Source of the DNA: DATGUP01 sp035301265
GTDB taxonomy: Bacteria; Bacillota; Bacilli; Bacillales; Amphibacillaceae
Assembly (NCBI GenBank): GCA_035301265.1
Contig: DATGUP010000004.1
Location: forward strand, 1 to 64,000
DNA length: 64,000 bases
Direction of reading: 5' to 3'
Shown here: piece after piece, positions 41,145-48,471 of the stretch
Position numbering within the stretch: the stretch's first letter is position 1
Layout of the letters: each line of letters begins with the position of its first letter
Translations under genes and position numbers: made by a program
Notes under the pieces: generated by a model
What the model was told of the DNA's origin: nothing
The model's database searches: none
What the model saw: only the letters and a program-made list of their open reading frames with translations

Positions 41145-41440
41145 CCAAAACGTATGAAAAACGCTCATCCCTTGCTGTAATGCAAAGGGACGAGCGTTTG
41201 CACGTGGTTCCACCCTCTTTTCCGCATGCGTTGTTCTGCGGCTTTAAACTGTTAACGCGAGTTCGCGCCGCTATGTACATTTTCCATTCCATAGCGGAGT
41301 TCGAAGGTGGTAATCATTTGCCTGTGCATGAGAAGCTTTCAGCCAGAGACTTCTCTCTCTTATCTGCACCGACATGCAAATGATCATGTCCTTGTCATCA
41401 CTGTTAACTTATTTGCAATTTTCTTCGAGGTTATAATGGA
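41145..41440 (-). promoter_or_regulatory. T-box leader (threonine specifier)
   Basis: The minus-strand leader of thrS has the T-box GAGGGTGGAACCACG (about 41200-41215). It ends in an attenuator in which AACGCTC-TCCCTTTGC pairs with GCAAGGGA-GAGCGTT followed by TTTTC (about 41155-41195). Stem I brings AAGG..ATGATCATTTGC against GCAAATGAT..CCTT, leaving TACCA. The specifier is ACC (minus strand, 41311-41309), coding for Thr. Confidence 0.92.
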
Positions 41441-41444
41441 TTTT

Positions 41445-41473
41445 ATTATATCCTGTATGACAAACAAAATCAA
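41445..41473 (-). promoter_or_regulatory. Promoter of the thrS T-box transcript
   Basis: On the minus strand TTGATT (41468-41473), 17 bases, TATAAT (41445-41450). It precedes the T-box leader and lies a few bases downstream of the stop of the ytxC-like gene. Confidence 0.7.
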
Positions 41474-41478
41474 GCGAT

Positions 41479-42336
41479 TCACTCTTTTTTACTAAAATGC
41501 GTAAAAGGGAAATGATCATACGGTTCGAATTCGACTCTTTCTTGAAATATATTCATAATCGTCAATGTTTTTGGTTCGGCTGGATCGTCCCCGTAGATTT
41601 TTATAATCTCTGGTGACATGGCTACGAGCGGAGCCAAATTCGGTTCATTTTCATCGAGACCAACGATATAAAGCGGCTCTTCTTGCATGAGTATGCGCAG
41701 TTCCATTTTCGCAAAAGGCTTGCCTGACGGTTTAAAAAAGATAAACTCCTTGCCTTGTAAAATATAAACGATCGCAAATTTGGGTTTTTTCTTATTTACA
41801 TAATTTCTCACCGTATGAATAAACGCTTGATGTTCTTCTTCACGTTTAAACTCATCGATGGCAAGCCCAACATAATGTTCGAGTTGGTCTTTAAAAGGTT
41901 TTAACTGGAAATGGATAACCGAATCAAAGTGGATTATCGATGTCTGTTGAATAGTAGTAATGAATAATGTTTTAAGCACCTGACATGGATCTCTGTTATT
42001 CCTCACCCGGTGACTGTCCTCATCATCCCCCGCTATGATCCATAGCGTTAAATCTAGAATGCGCTCCGTCTCAGCGGTTGATGTATAATAAAATACCCTT
42101 TCGATCACGTCTTTGATCATGCTCGGAAGCCGATGCTCTACAAACACATCGACCATTGACTTAGCCACGGTTTCATACGTTTCCATTCCCGGTAGGTTAT
42201 CATTGAGCAGTATATGATTTCCCCATTCTTCATGCACTTTCCAATGCAGTTCAATTTGTTTATGGTACCAGAATAAATGTTCACAAAAACTGATGACTTC
42301 TCGATCCGAAGTAAAATAAACCTCCAGCAACACCAT
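41479..42336 (-). CDS. ytxC: YtxC-like sporulation protein
   Basis: This 285-residue cytosolic protein corresponds in place (between thrS and dnaI) and general pattern to B. subtilis YtxC, annotated as a putative sporulation protein of unknown mechanism. It contains VLLEVYFTSDREVISFCEHL, a helical middle with TAETERILDLTLWIIAGD and a more conserved C-terminal section (IIHFDSVIHFQLKPF, EPKTLTIMNIFQERVEF). No membrane segment is evident. The start is uncertain: ATG at 42336 fits homologous context, and a TTG at 42354 adds six residues. Confidence 0.75.
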   Translation of the reverse strand: MVLLEVYFTSDREVISFCEHLFWYHKQIELHWKVHEEWGNHILLNDNLPGMETYETVAKSMVDVFVEHRLPSMIKDVIERVFYYTSTAETERILDLTLWIIAGDDEDSHRVRNNRDPCQVLKTLFITTIQQTSIIHFDSVIHFQLKPFKDQLEHYVGLAIDEFKREEEHQAFIHTVRNYVNKKKPKFAIVYILQGKEFIFFKPSGKPFAKMELRILMQEEPLYIVGLDENEPNLAPLVAMSPEIIKIYGDDPAEPKTLTIMNIFQERVEFEPYDHFPFTHFSKKE

Positions 42337-42467
42337 CACCCTCACCCAAAGCAAACTGTTACATTATATGGACGAATACTTTAAAAAATGTATCAACCAT
42401 ACAAACTAGTAACTATAGCAACCCGAGGGCGATGGGTACTGCAGGCAACAATGAAAAAAGCAGCTGG

Positions 42468-43400
42468 CTATTCATCCCGTCGATTATGACCGGACATGGC
42501 CACTTCACGGCTGACTTGTTTAATCCGCTCAACGATCCGGCCCGCTTTTACTTTTTCAACAGCACCGCGATTCGATACAGCAAGCTGGTCTTGAAGCTGC
42601 TCTAAAGTGTAGTTGGAAGTGAAAAATACCGGCAACCCTTCCATCATACGGTACTGCAGGATTGAGCCGAGAATTTCGTCGCGAAACCACGCCGACTGAT
42701 TTTCCGCTCCGATATCGTCGAGCATCAAAACATCCGTTTTCTTAAAATACTCTATTTTCTCATTAATAGAATCATCTCTAATGGATGTTTTCATTTCTCG
42801 AACAAATTCTGGCATATAAATGAGCATCGATGATATCCCGTATGCCTTCAACTTATTCGCTATCGCTCCTAAAAAGAAAGTTTTCCCGACACCGAACGGC
42901 CCGGAAAAGTAAATGCCTTTTTTAGGCAGAGCCGCTTTTGCTTCCTCGAGAAACTTAACCGTCTCCTTAATCGCTTCACCTCTTGACAAATCAGTATCAA
43001 GATCATCGATGGTCGCCTGTAATATTTCTTTTGGCATGTACAAACTTTGCATTAACTTTTGCTGTTGGCGTTGCTTTTCCTCGGCAATGAGATTAGGGCA
43101 TTTTTCATAAGCTAAATAAATGTCGTTGTCCTTTACGCTTAATACCGGGGAATAGCCCGGCAGTATATTTATGCACGTGCCGAGGGAGCGGCACCGGTCA
43201 CATTGTTTAGACTGTGTTTTATACTCATACAATTTGATCAAATTTTTTTCAATCTGCTCTTCGCCTAACTCAGGATGTGATTGAAGGAATTCTTTTATCT
43301 CAGGATCATCGAGTACTTCTCGTTTAATTTTTGTGTACTGTTCTTTAAAACGTTGATTATCTTGGATCCATTTTTTTAATGCAGATTGCACCGGCTTCAT
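42468..43400 (-). CDS. dnaI: Primosomal protein DnaI (helicase loader)
   Basis: DnaI loads the replicative helicase DnaC at the origin and restart sites. The 310-residue protein has the N-terminal domain that binds the helicase, with zinc-type cysteines at C67, C70, C76 and C101. Its AAA+ ATPase domain shows Walker A GPFGVGKTFFLG (about 168-179), Walker B VLMLDDIGAEN and a sensor region VFFTSNYTLEQL. It follows dnaB by 21 bases in the same direction, which fits their joint role in primosome assembly. Confidence 0.96.
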   Translation of the reverse strand: MKPVQSALKKWIQDNQRFKEQYTKIKREVLDDPEIKEFLQSHPELGEEQIEKNLIKLYEYKTQSKQCDRCRSLGTCINILPGYSPVLSVKDNDIYLAYEKCPNLIAEEKQRQQQKLMQSLYMPKEILQATIDDLDTDLSRGEAIKETVKFLEEAKAALPKKGIYFSGPFGVGKTFFLGAIANKLKAYGISSMLIYMPEFVREMKTSIRDDSINEKIEYFKKTDVLMLDDIGAENQSAWFRDEILGSILQYRMMEGLPVFFTSNYTLEQLQDQLAVSNRGAVEKVKAGRIVERIKQVSREVAMSGHNRRDE

Positions 43401-43421
43401 AAAATCATCCCTTGTACATGA

Positions 43422-44768
43422 TTATTGATTATTATGCGATGTAAACCTTTTTAAAAGCGCCTCGATTTCCGCTTTTTCTTTTTCTTTGTCGTTATCGTGT
43501 TTTACGTGTTTTTTGCGTTTGGCTGACTCTTTTTGTTTTTGTTCACGTTCTTTAAACCAATCGGGAATAACTTCATTTGAATACGTTTTTCGATGGCTTG
43601 TTTGTTTAGCTTGGCGAACTTTTTGCTCGCGCTTGGCAAATTCCATTGCTTCTCGAGCTGTTTTGAGCCGTGCTCGCGACCAGTGGCTAGCAATTTTCTC
43701 CATGTAATTTTTTGATAATTTCATGTTAGACTGCAGAAGAACGTAATGAATCAATACATTCATGACTGGTGCGGGAAGGCCTTGTGAAGTCATCACTTCA
43801 CGGATGATCCGCATATCTTGACTCGATGCTTGACCGCCGCTTGATAAATCTTCCAACAGCTGTTTGGGTGAGATGGTCTCCAAATGTTGGATCAGCTGTT
43901 CTTCTTTTGTTGCCGGCTTTTTCCCCGCTGCAGACTTAATACGCTGAGGTTGTTTTTTCACAAGCCGAATAGGTTGGTTCGGATATTTTGCTTTAAACAA
44001 GTCATGACATGCTTCTTTAAATTCTTCTTTATGAAGTGTATGATCCTCCGTCAACGCCCATAAAACACATTTTTCCACTTCATGAGCTGCAAGATCATAA
44101 ACGTGCATCATCTGGGTGATCAATGTCTTATTTTGGGGAGTCAGCACTTTTTTGACTGGAATCATGCGCTGCTTGAGCATTTGTTCCAGCCAGGAAAAAT
44201 CCAATGTTTCCAGAATAGGTTGCGGGCCTTCAGCTGGCACCTCTTCGCCGTTTGCTTGTTCCATTGCGGGCTGAAACGTATCGAAGACGTGGTGAAACGA
44301 TGCGGTCACATTCTCCCCTTCTGGTGTTGTATCTGGCTTTGTCAACCGTTCTTTTAACCATCGGTATTTCACCGCGCCGATATGATGGTATAAAAGCTCA
44401 GACAGCATCGCATCCTGGAAAAAATCACCGGGCGCGAAAGGGCTTTGCAGTCGATAAGTGTAAACCGTATGATCTGTTGTTTTTCTTTCATAAGTAGCAA
44501 GTAAACCGATGCCTTCTAATTTTAATCTTGCTTGGTAAATTTCATCGAGCGGCTTGTTCATATAATTCATCAACGTATGATGGGTCTGCGGTTCTGCTCC
44601 GTTTGCCAATTCGATATCGTTCAGAAGCGTCTGATAGAGCATAATCGCATCAATGCCAATAAGCGGCTGGTATAAATGGGTCAGTGAGATGGTATAATCA
44701 ACTGGCAAATGACCCGCCAGCTCGACGCGATAGCCTTCGACTGGTAAAATTTTCCCGATGAATGTCAA
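43422..44768 (-). CDS. dnaB: Replication initiation and membrane attachment protein DnaB
   Basis: This 448-residue Firmicutes DnaB (not the helicase) recruits the DnaI–helicase complex to the origin with DnaD. It has DDBH1-type sequence at the N terminus (VDYTISLTHLYQPLIGIDAI) and a DDBH2 region around VLIHYVLLQSNMKLSKNYME, followed by a basic C-terminal tail with YNEVIPDWFKERE-like WF motif and many Lys. I chose TTG at 44768, 9 bases after AAAGGG; an upstream TTG at 44777 abuts the site. It is downstream of nrdR. Confidence 0.94.
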   Translation of the reverse strand: MTFIGKILPVEGYRVELAGHLPVDYTISLTHLYQPLIGIDAIMLYQTLLNDIELANGAEPQTHHTLMNYMNKPLDEIYQARLKLEGIGLLATYERKTTDHTVYTYRLQSPFAPGDFFQDAMLSELLYHHIGAVKYRWLKERLTKPDTTPEGENVTASFHHVFDTFQPAMEQANGEEVPAEGPQPILETLDFSWLEQMLKQRMIPVKKVLTPQNKTLITQMMHVYDLAAHEVEKCVLWALTEDHTLHKEEFKEACHDLFKAKYPNQPIRLVKKQPQRIKSAAGKKPATKEEQLIQHLETISPKQLLEDLSSGGQASSQDMRIIREVMTSQGLPAPVMNVLIHYVLLQSNMKLSKNYMEKIASHWSRARLKTAREAMEFAKREQKVRQAKQTSHRKTYSNEVIPDWFKEREQKQKESAKRKKHVKHDNDKEKEKAEIEALLKRFTSHNNQ

Positions 44769-44782
44769 TGATACCAACCCTT

Positions 44783-45265
44783 TCAGTCGTCGCTATTTGT
44801 AGTATTCTCTTTATCCGCATTAATCAATTCCTTTAATTCATCCAAAAAGACGCTTATATCTTTGAACTGGCGGTAAACCGATGCAAAACGAACGTAGGCG
44901 ACTTCATCTACTTCGGAAAGCCGGTCCATCACCATTTCGCCGATTTGTTTACTGTTGATTTCGGAAACACCGCTGTTGCGTAAATCTTTTTCAACATTGA
45001 CAGCGATGGTTTCAATTTGTTCAAGTGGAACTGGACGTTTTTCACACGCTTTAATCAAACCACGCACAAGTTTTTCCCGGCTGAATTCCTGTCTAGCCCC
45101 ATCTTTTTTAACGACAATCAACGGCACTTCTTCGATGCGCTCAAACGTAGTAAAACGAAAACCACACCGGTCACACTCTCTACGGCGGCGAATAGATCGG
45201 CCATCCTCAATCGGCCTTGAGTCAAGCACTCTTGTATTTTTATGACCGCAATTTGAGCATCTCAA
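44783..45265 (-). CDS. nrdR: Transcriptional repressor NrdR
   Basis: NrdR represses ribonucleotide reductase genes when bound to dATP/ATP. It has a zinc ribbon (CSNCGHKNTRVLDSRP; RRRRECDRCGFRFTTFERIE) followed by an ATP-cone (VKKDGARQEFSREKLVRGLI; MDRLSEVDEVAYVRFASVYR). The start is probably TTG at 45265, giving MRCSNCGHK, because NrdR proteins usually begin at this position; an earlier TTG at 45280 is possible and would overlap the upstream gene. Length is 160 residues. Confidence 0.95.
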   Translation of the reverse strand: MRCSNCGHKNTRVLDSRPIEDGRSIRRRRECDRCGFRFTTFERIEEVPLIVVKKDGARQEFSREKLVRGLIKACEKRPVPLEQIETIAVNVEKDLRNSGVSEINSKQIGEMVMDRLSEVDEVAYVRFASVYRQFKDISVFLDELKELINADKENTTNSDD

Positions 45266-45270
45266 TCTGT

Positions 45271-45666
45271 TCAACCCCAATCTTGTTGATCGATTTTCGG
45301 GAGTTCTTTATCTATTTGCGCATACAACTGTTGAATGAGCTTATTGCTATATCCGAAATCAAATGGCAAAATGGATTCCGTCGTGACAGAAAAATCAATA
45401 GCTGTTTGAAATGGCCTGACCATAATGACAGTTGCTATGACGAAAGCTTTCCGCCCTTTTCGTGTATAAACACTGATTTCACCATGCTCCTTAGATATCG
45501 CATTGAGTTCGAACAGCTGTTGATTGCCAAAAAAATCTTCAAGCATAGTCAATGCTTTATCTTTTGTCGTTTTATAATAGCGTGACCGTAACTCCGGATC
45601 TGACGGATTTTCGCGGGTTTCTGCGTGATTGCTAAAATATTTAGCCATTTTTTCTCGAAGAGACAT
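45271..45666 (-). CDS. Conserved cytosolic protein of unknown function
   Basis: This 131-residue protein has no signal or membrane segment. Its N-terminal half is charged (REKMAKYFSNHAETRENPSD, ELRSRYYKTTKDKALTML). The C-terminal half has alternating strands such as EISVYTRKGRKAFVIATVIM and a closing acidic helix. Similar proteins occur in Bacillaceae beside nrdR, annotated only as cytosolic protein; I recognise no domain. Its stop lies 5 bases before nrdR, so the two are probably cotranscribed and it may share a role with the nrdR–dnaB–dnaI operon. The ATG follows GTTGGGGTGC. Confidence 0.7.
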   Translation of the reverse strand: MSLREKMAKYFSNHAETRENPSDPELRSRYYKTTKDKALTMLEDFFGNQQLFELNAISKEHGEISVYTRKGRKAFVIATVIMVRPFQTAIDFSVTTESILPFDFGYSNKLIQQLYAQIDKELPKIDQQDWG

Positions 45667-45779
45667 GTTTTGCACCCCAACGATTCGTATTGATTCGGTA
45701 TGTATCTATTTATTTTAACATGTTTTTCATTAATCGACTAATGAGATTCGAACAAAAGTTTCAGCATTTGCTTGAGAAT

Positions 45780-45819
45780 AAAAAAGTTGATCCATCCTAT
45801 GAAAAGGAATGGATCAACT
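45780..45819 (-). terminator. Intrinsic terminator of gapB
   Basis: AGTTGATCCAT (45785-45795) pairs perfectly with ATGGATCAACT (45809-45819). On the minus strand TTTTTTATTC follows. It is downstream of the gapB stop. Confidence 0.9.
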
Positions 45820-45835
45820 CAAAAAGCACATATGA

Positions 45836-46873
45836 TTACTCAATACCGGCTGTTTGCATTTGCGGCTGATATAGAAAACGGCCGATATACCCGGCAAGAT
45901 CGAGAACCCGTTTGGAATATCCCCATTCGTTATCGTACCAAGCTAATACTTTTACTTTTCGATCACCCATCACCATTGTCGATAATCCATCGATAATGGC
46001 TGAATAAGTCGTTGTCGTATAATCAATCGATACGAGAGGTTCCTCACTATAGGCCACTATTCCATTCGATGTTTTTGCGATGTCTTTAAACATATTGTTC
46101 ACCTGTTCAGCAGTGACCGGCGCTTTGACATCGACGACGAGATCGACGAGTGAGACATTGGCGGTCGGCACTCTGAGTGCTAATCCGTGCATTTTTCCGT
46201 CTAAATGAGGGAGTACTTCACCAAGCGCTTTTGCAGCGCCAGTCGACGTCGGGATAATCGACTGCGTACAACTTCTGGCTCGACGCAAATCTTTATGTGG
46301 ATTGTCCAGTTGTTTCTGGTCCGTTGTATATGCATGCACCGTTGTCATTAACCCTTCCACAATGGAAAAATGATCGTCCAATGCTTTAACAACAGGAGCC
46401 AAACAGTTCGTTGTACATGAAGCATTGGAGATAATATCATGTTTGTCGGGATCGTATTGTTCGTGGTTGACACCCATGACAAACGTGCAGTCCACACCAT
46501 CTCCGGGAGCGGTAATGATCACCTTTTTCGCTCCGGCCTGAACATGCCGACCTGCTTGTTCTTTCGATCTAAATTGTCCTGTAGCTTCAATGACCACATC
46601 AATCCCAAGCCCCTCCCATGGCAGCTTTTCCGGCTCACGCGAATTGACAACTTGAACAATGTTTCCATTTACATCCAACCGATCGGAAAACGCTTTAACA
46701 TCTCCGTTAAACATACCGTGAACACTATCATATTTAAGCAGATGGGCCAATGTTTCGGGAGGATAACTCGCATTGATGGCTACGACGTCGTATTTGTCAT
46801 CTGTTATAGCTTGGCGGAAAACCATTCGGCCTATCCGACCAAATCCATTAATAGCTATGCGGACTTTATGCAT
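45836..46873 (-). CDS. gapB: Gluconeogenic glyceraldehyde-3-phosphate dehydrogenase (GapB)
   Basis: GapB (345 residues) works in the gluconeogenic direction, with NADP in B. subtilis. It has the Rossmann motif INGFGRIGRMVFRQA (about 8-22), the catalytic SNASCTTNCLAP (Cys near 153), TVHAYTTDQKQLDNPHKDL, RRARSCTQSIIPTSTGAA and the late WYDNEWGYSKR. The cofactor-loop residues after the second strand (INASYPPE) differ from the NAD-type LTD seen in glycolytic GapA and match GapB. Two CcpN-type boxes lie upstream. The speD gene I would expect next to it is absent. Confidence 0.95.
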   Translation of the reverse strand: MHKVRIAINGFGRIGRMVFRQAITDDKYDVVAINASYPPETLAHLLKYDSVHGMFNGDVKAFSDRLDVNGNIVQVVNSREPEKLPWEGLGIDVVIEATGQFRSKEQAGRHVQAGAKKVIITAPGDGVDCTFVMGVNHEQYDPDKHDIISNASCTTNCLAPVVKALDDHFSIVEGLMTTVHAYTTDQKQLDNPHKDLRRARSCTQSIIPTSTGAAKALGEVLPHLDGKMHGLALRVPTANVSLVDLVVDVKAPVTAEQVNNMFKDIAKTSNGIVAYSEEPLVSIDYTTTTYSAIIDGLSTMVMGDRKVKVLAWYDNEWGYSKRVLDLAGYIGRFLYQPQMQTAGIE

Positions 46874-46921
46874 TCGGCTTCCCCCTGTTTCATGTTATAC
46901 TTTTTATTTAAATTCATTATT

Positions 46922-46955
46922 AGTATAACATAATTTAGCCGAAATGTGACATACT
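46922..46955. promoter_or_regulatory. gapB promoter region with two CcpN-type operators
   Basis: Two 11-base sites fit the CcpN consensus TRTGHYATAYW perfectly: TATGTTATACT on the minus strand (46932-46922) and TGTGACATACT on the plus strand (46945-46955). The first overlaps the likely -10 TATACT (46922-46927) of gapB, and the second overlaps its -35 region. CcpN represses gapB under glycolytic conditions in B. subtilis, so place and sequence agree. Confidence 0.7.
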
Positions 46956-46968
46956 ATTTTAGATAAAT

Positions 46969-46998
46969 AAAAAAGCCTCGCTTCACCTGCAAGGCTTT
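46969..46998 (-). terminator. Intrinsic terminator after coaE
   Basis: AAAGCCTTGC pairs with GCGAGGCTTT (one mismatch) and is followed by TTTTATTT on the minus strand. It isolates the coaE operon from gapB. Confidence 0.8.
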
Positions 46999-46999
46999 A

Positions 47000-47602
47000 T
47001 CATGGGAATACCCCCCATTTTTTTAACACGTCTTTCAATTGTTCACGAGTGGCAGCACGTGTTCCGTTGTTATCTAAAACCGCATCAGCTAAAGCCGCTT
47101 TTTCCTTTATCGGCATCTGAGCGGCGATCCGTTGTTTAGCTTCTGTTTTATCATAATGATCTCTTTTCATCAATCGGTCGAGCTGTACATCTTCATGAAC
47201 GGCAACGACAATCGTTTTGTCCACAAAGTGTGTCAAATCACTTTCGTACAAAAGGGGAATATCCAAGACAACGCACGGAACATCGGTTTCTTTAAGGGCG
47301 TCCCGTTTGCGGATCATTTTTTCTCTTACTGCAGGGTGGACGATGGCATTTAATTGTTTGCGCTTATTATCATTTGCAAACACGATAGCACCTAGTTTTT
47401 TGCGATCAATCGTTTGGTCATCGTTAAGCACGTTATGACCAAACGTTTCTACAATGGCACCGTATGCTTTCTCCCCAGGTTCGACAACATCTCGAGCAAT
47501 TTGATCCGCATCGATAACCGGGATTCCATATTCTTTCAACATGTGTGAAACGGTGCTTTTTCCGCTAGCAATCCCCCCTGTCAATCCGATAACAAGTGTC
47601 AT
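47000..47602 (-). CDS. coaE: Dephospho-CoA kinase
   Basis: CoaE (200 residues) phosphorylates dephospho-CoA to finish coenzyme A synthesis. The P-loop is IGLTGGIASGKSTV (about 5-18), then VIDADQIARDVVEPG, the lid-like RKLGAIVFANDNKR, and VVLDIPLLYES with the base-binding region. It is 27 bases after mutM in the polA–mutM–coaE order of Bacillus. The ATG follows GAAAGGGTGATGG. Confidence 0.96.
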   Translation of the reverse strand: MTLVIGLTGGIASGKSTVSHMLKEYGIPVIDADQIARDVVEPGEKAYGAIVETFGHNVLNDDQTIDRKKLGAIVFANDNKRKQLNAIVHPAVREKMIRKRDALKETDVPCVVLDIPLLYESDLTHFVDKTIVVAVHEDVQLDRLMKRDHYDKTEAKQRIAAQMPIKEKAALADAVLDNNGTRAATREQLKDVLKKWGVFP

Positions 47603-47629
47603 CCCATCACCCTTTCCGGATATATCCGC

Positions 47630-48457
47630 TTAAAGTTTTTGGCAGTTCGGACAAATATGTGTGCCCCGGCCGCCGACTTTCATTTTTGTAATTAATTCAC
47701 CGCAATGTTTGCACGGTTTGTCAACTTGTCCGTATACAAATAGCTCCTGTTGAAACATCCCGATTTCCCCTTGGCTATTGACATAGGAACGTATCGTTGT
47801 TCCCCCTTGCTCGATAGCCCGATTCAATGTTGTTCTCGTTTCTTCATATATTTTGTTAACGTCTTTTTTAGTCAAGTGATTGGATTGTGTTAACGGATGG
47901 ATGCGCGCTTTGAACAACGTTTCATCAACATAGATATTTCCCAAGCCAGCAACAATTGTCTGATCAAGTAAAGCGGTTTTTATAACGCGTTTTGTTCGCT
48001 TTAACTTTGAAAAAAGATAATCCGGTGTAAAGCTTTCCGTAAATGGATCGGGGCCCAGTTGGTTTAACGGTTTATGCCGAAGTTCTTCTCCTTTTTTAAA
48101 AACATGCATCGTTCCGAACTTGCGCACATCTTTATAACGCAGTTCCGTTCCATCGGTAAAACGAAAGATGACATGTGTATGTTTTTCAATGGCGTCACCG
48201 GCTTTGTGAAGGCTGTATTTTCCTTCCATGCGCAAATGGGATACAAGGACATAATCAGTCAACCGGTATAACAAAAATTTACCTTTGCGGTTGATTCCTT
48301 GGATTGTTTGTCCTTTTAAAAGCTGTTTAAATTGATCAATATCAGCCGGTAATTTAATAATGTTAGGCCAATATACGTTCACACTTTCGATCGTTTTATC
48401 CAGAACACGATGTTTTAATGTATTCTTGATCGTTTCAACTTCCGGTAGTTCTGGCAT
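47630..48457 (-). CDS. mutM: Formamidopyrimidine-DNA glycosylase
   Basis: MutM (275 residues) removes 8-oxoguanine and related lesions and cleaves the backbone. It begins MPELPEVETI with the catalytic Pro2 and Glu3, has the H2TH helical region (ALLDQTIVAGLGNIYVDETL) and a C-terminal zinc finger with CKHCGELITKM and THICPNCQ. I chose the ATG at 48457, with AAGGGGAATGG before it, since Pro must follow the initiator Met; an ATG three codons earlier would destroy the active N terminus. Confidence 0.97.
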   Translation of the reverse strand: MPELPEVETIKNTLKHRVLDKTIESVNVYWPNIIKLPADIDQFKQLLKGQTIQGINRKGKFLLYRLTDYVLVSHLRMEGKYSLHKAGDAIEKHTHVIFRFTDGTELRYKDVRKFGTMHVFKKGEELRHKPLNQLGPDPFTESFTPDYLFSKLKRTKRVIKTALLDQTIVAGLGNIYVDETLFKARIHPLTQSNHLTKKDVNKIYEETRTTLNRAIEQGGTTIRSYVNSQGEIGMFQQELFVYGQVDKPCKHCGELITKMKVGGRGTHICPNCQKL

Positions 48458-48471
48458 GCTTACCATTCCCC

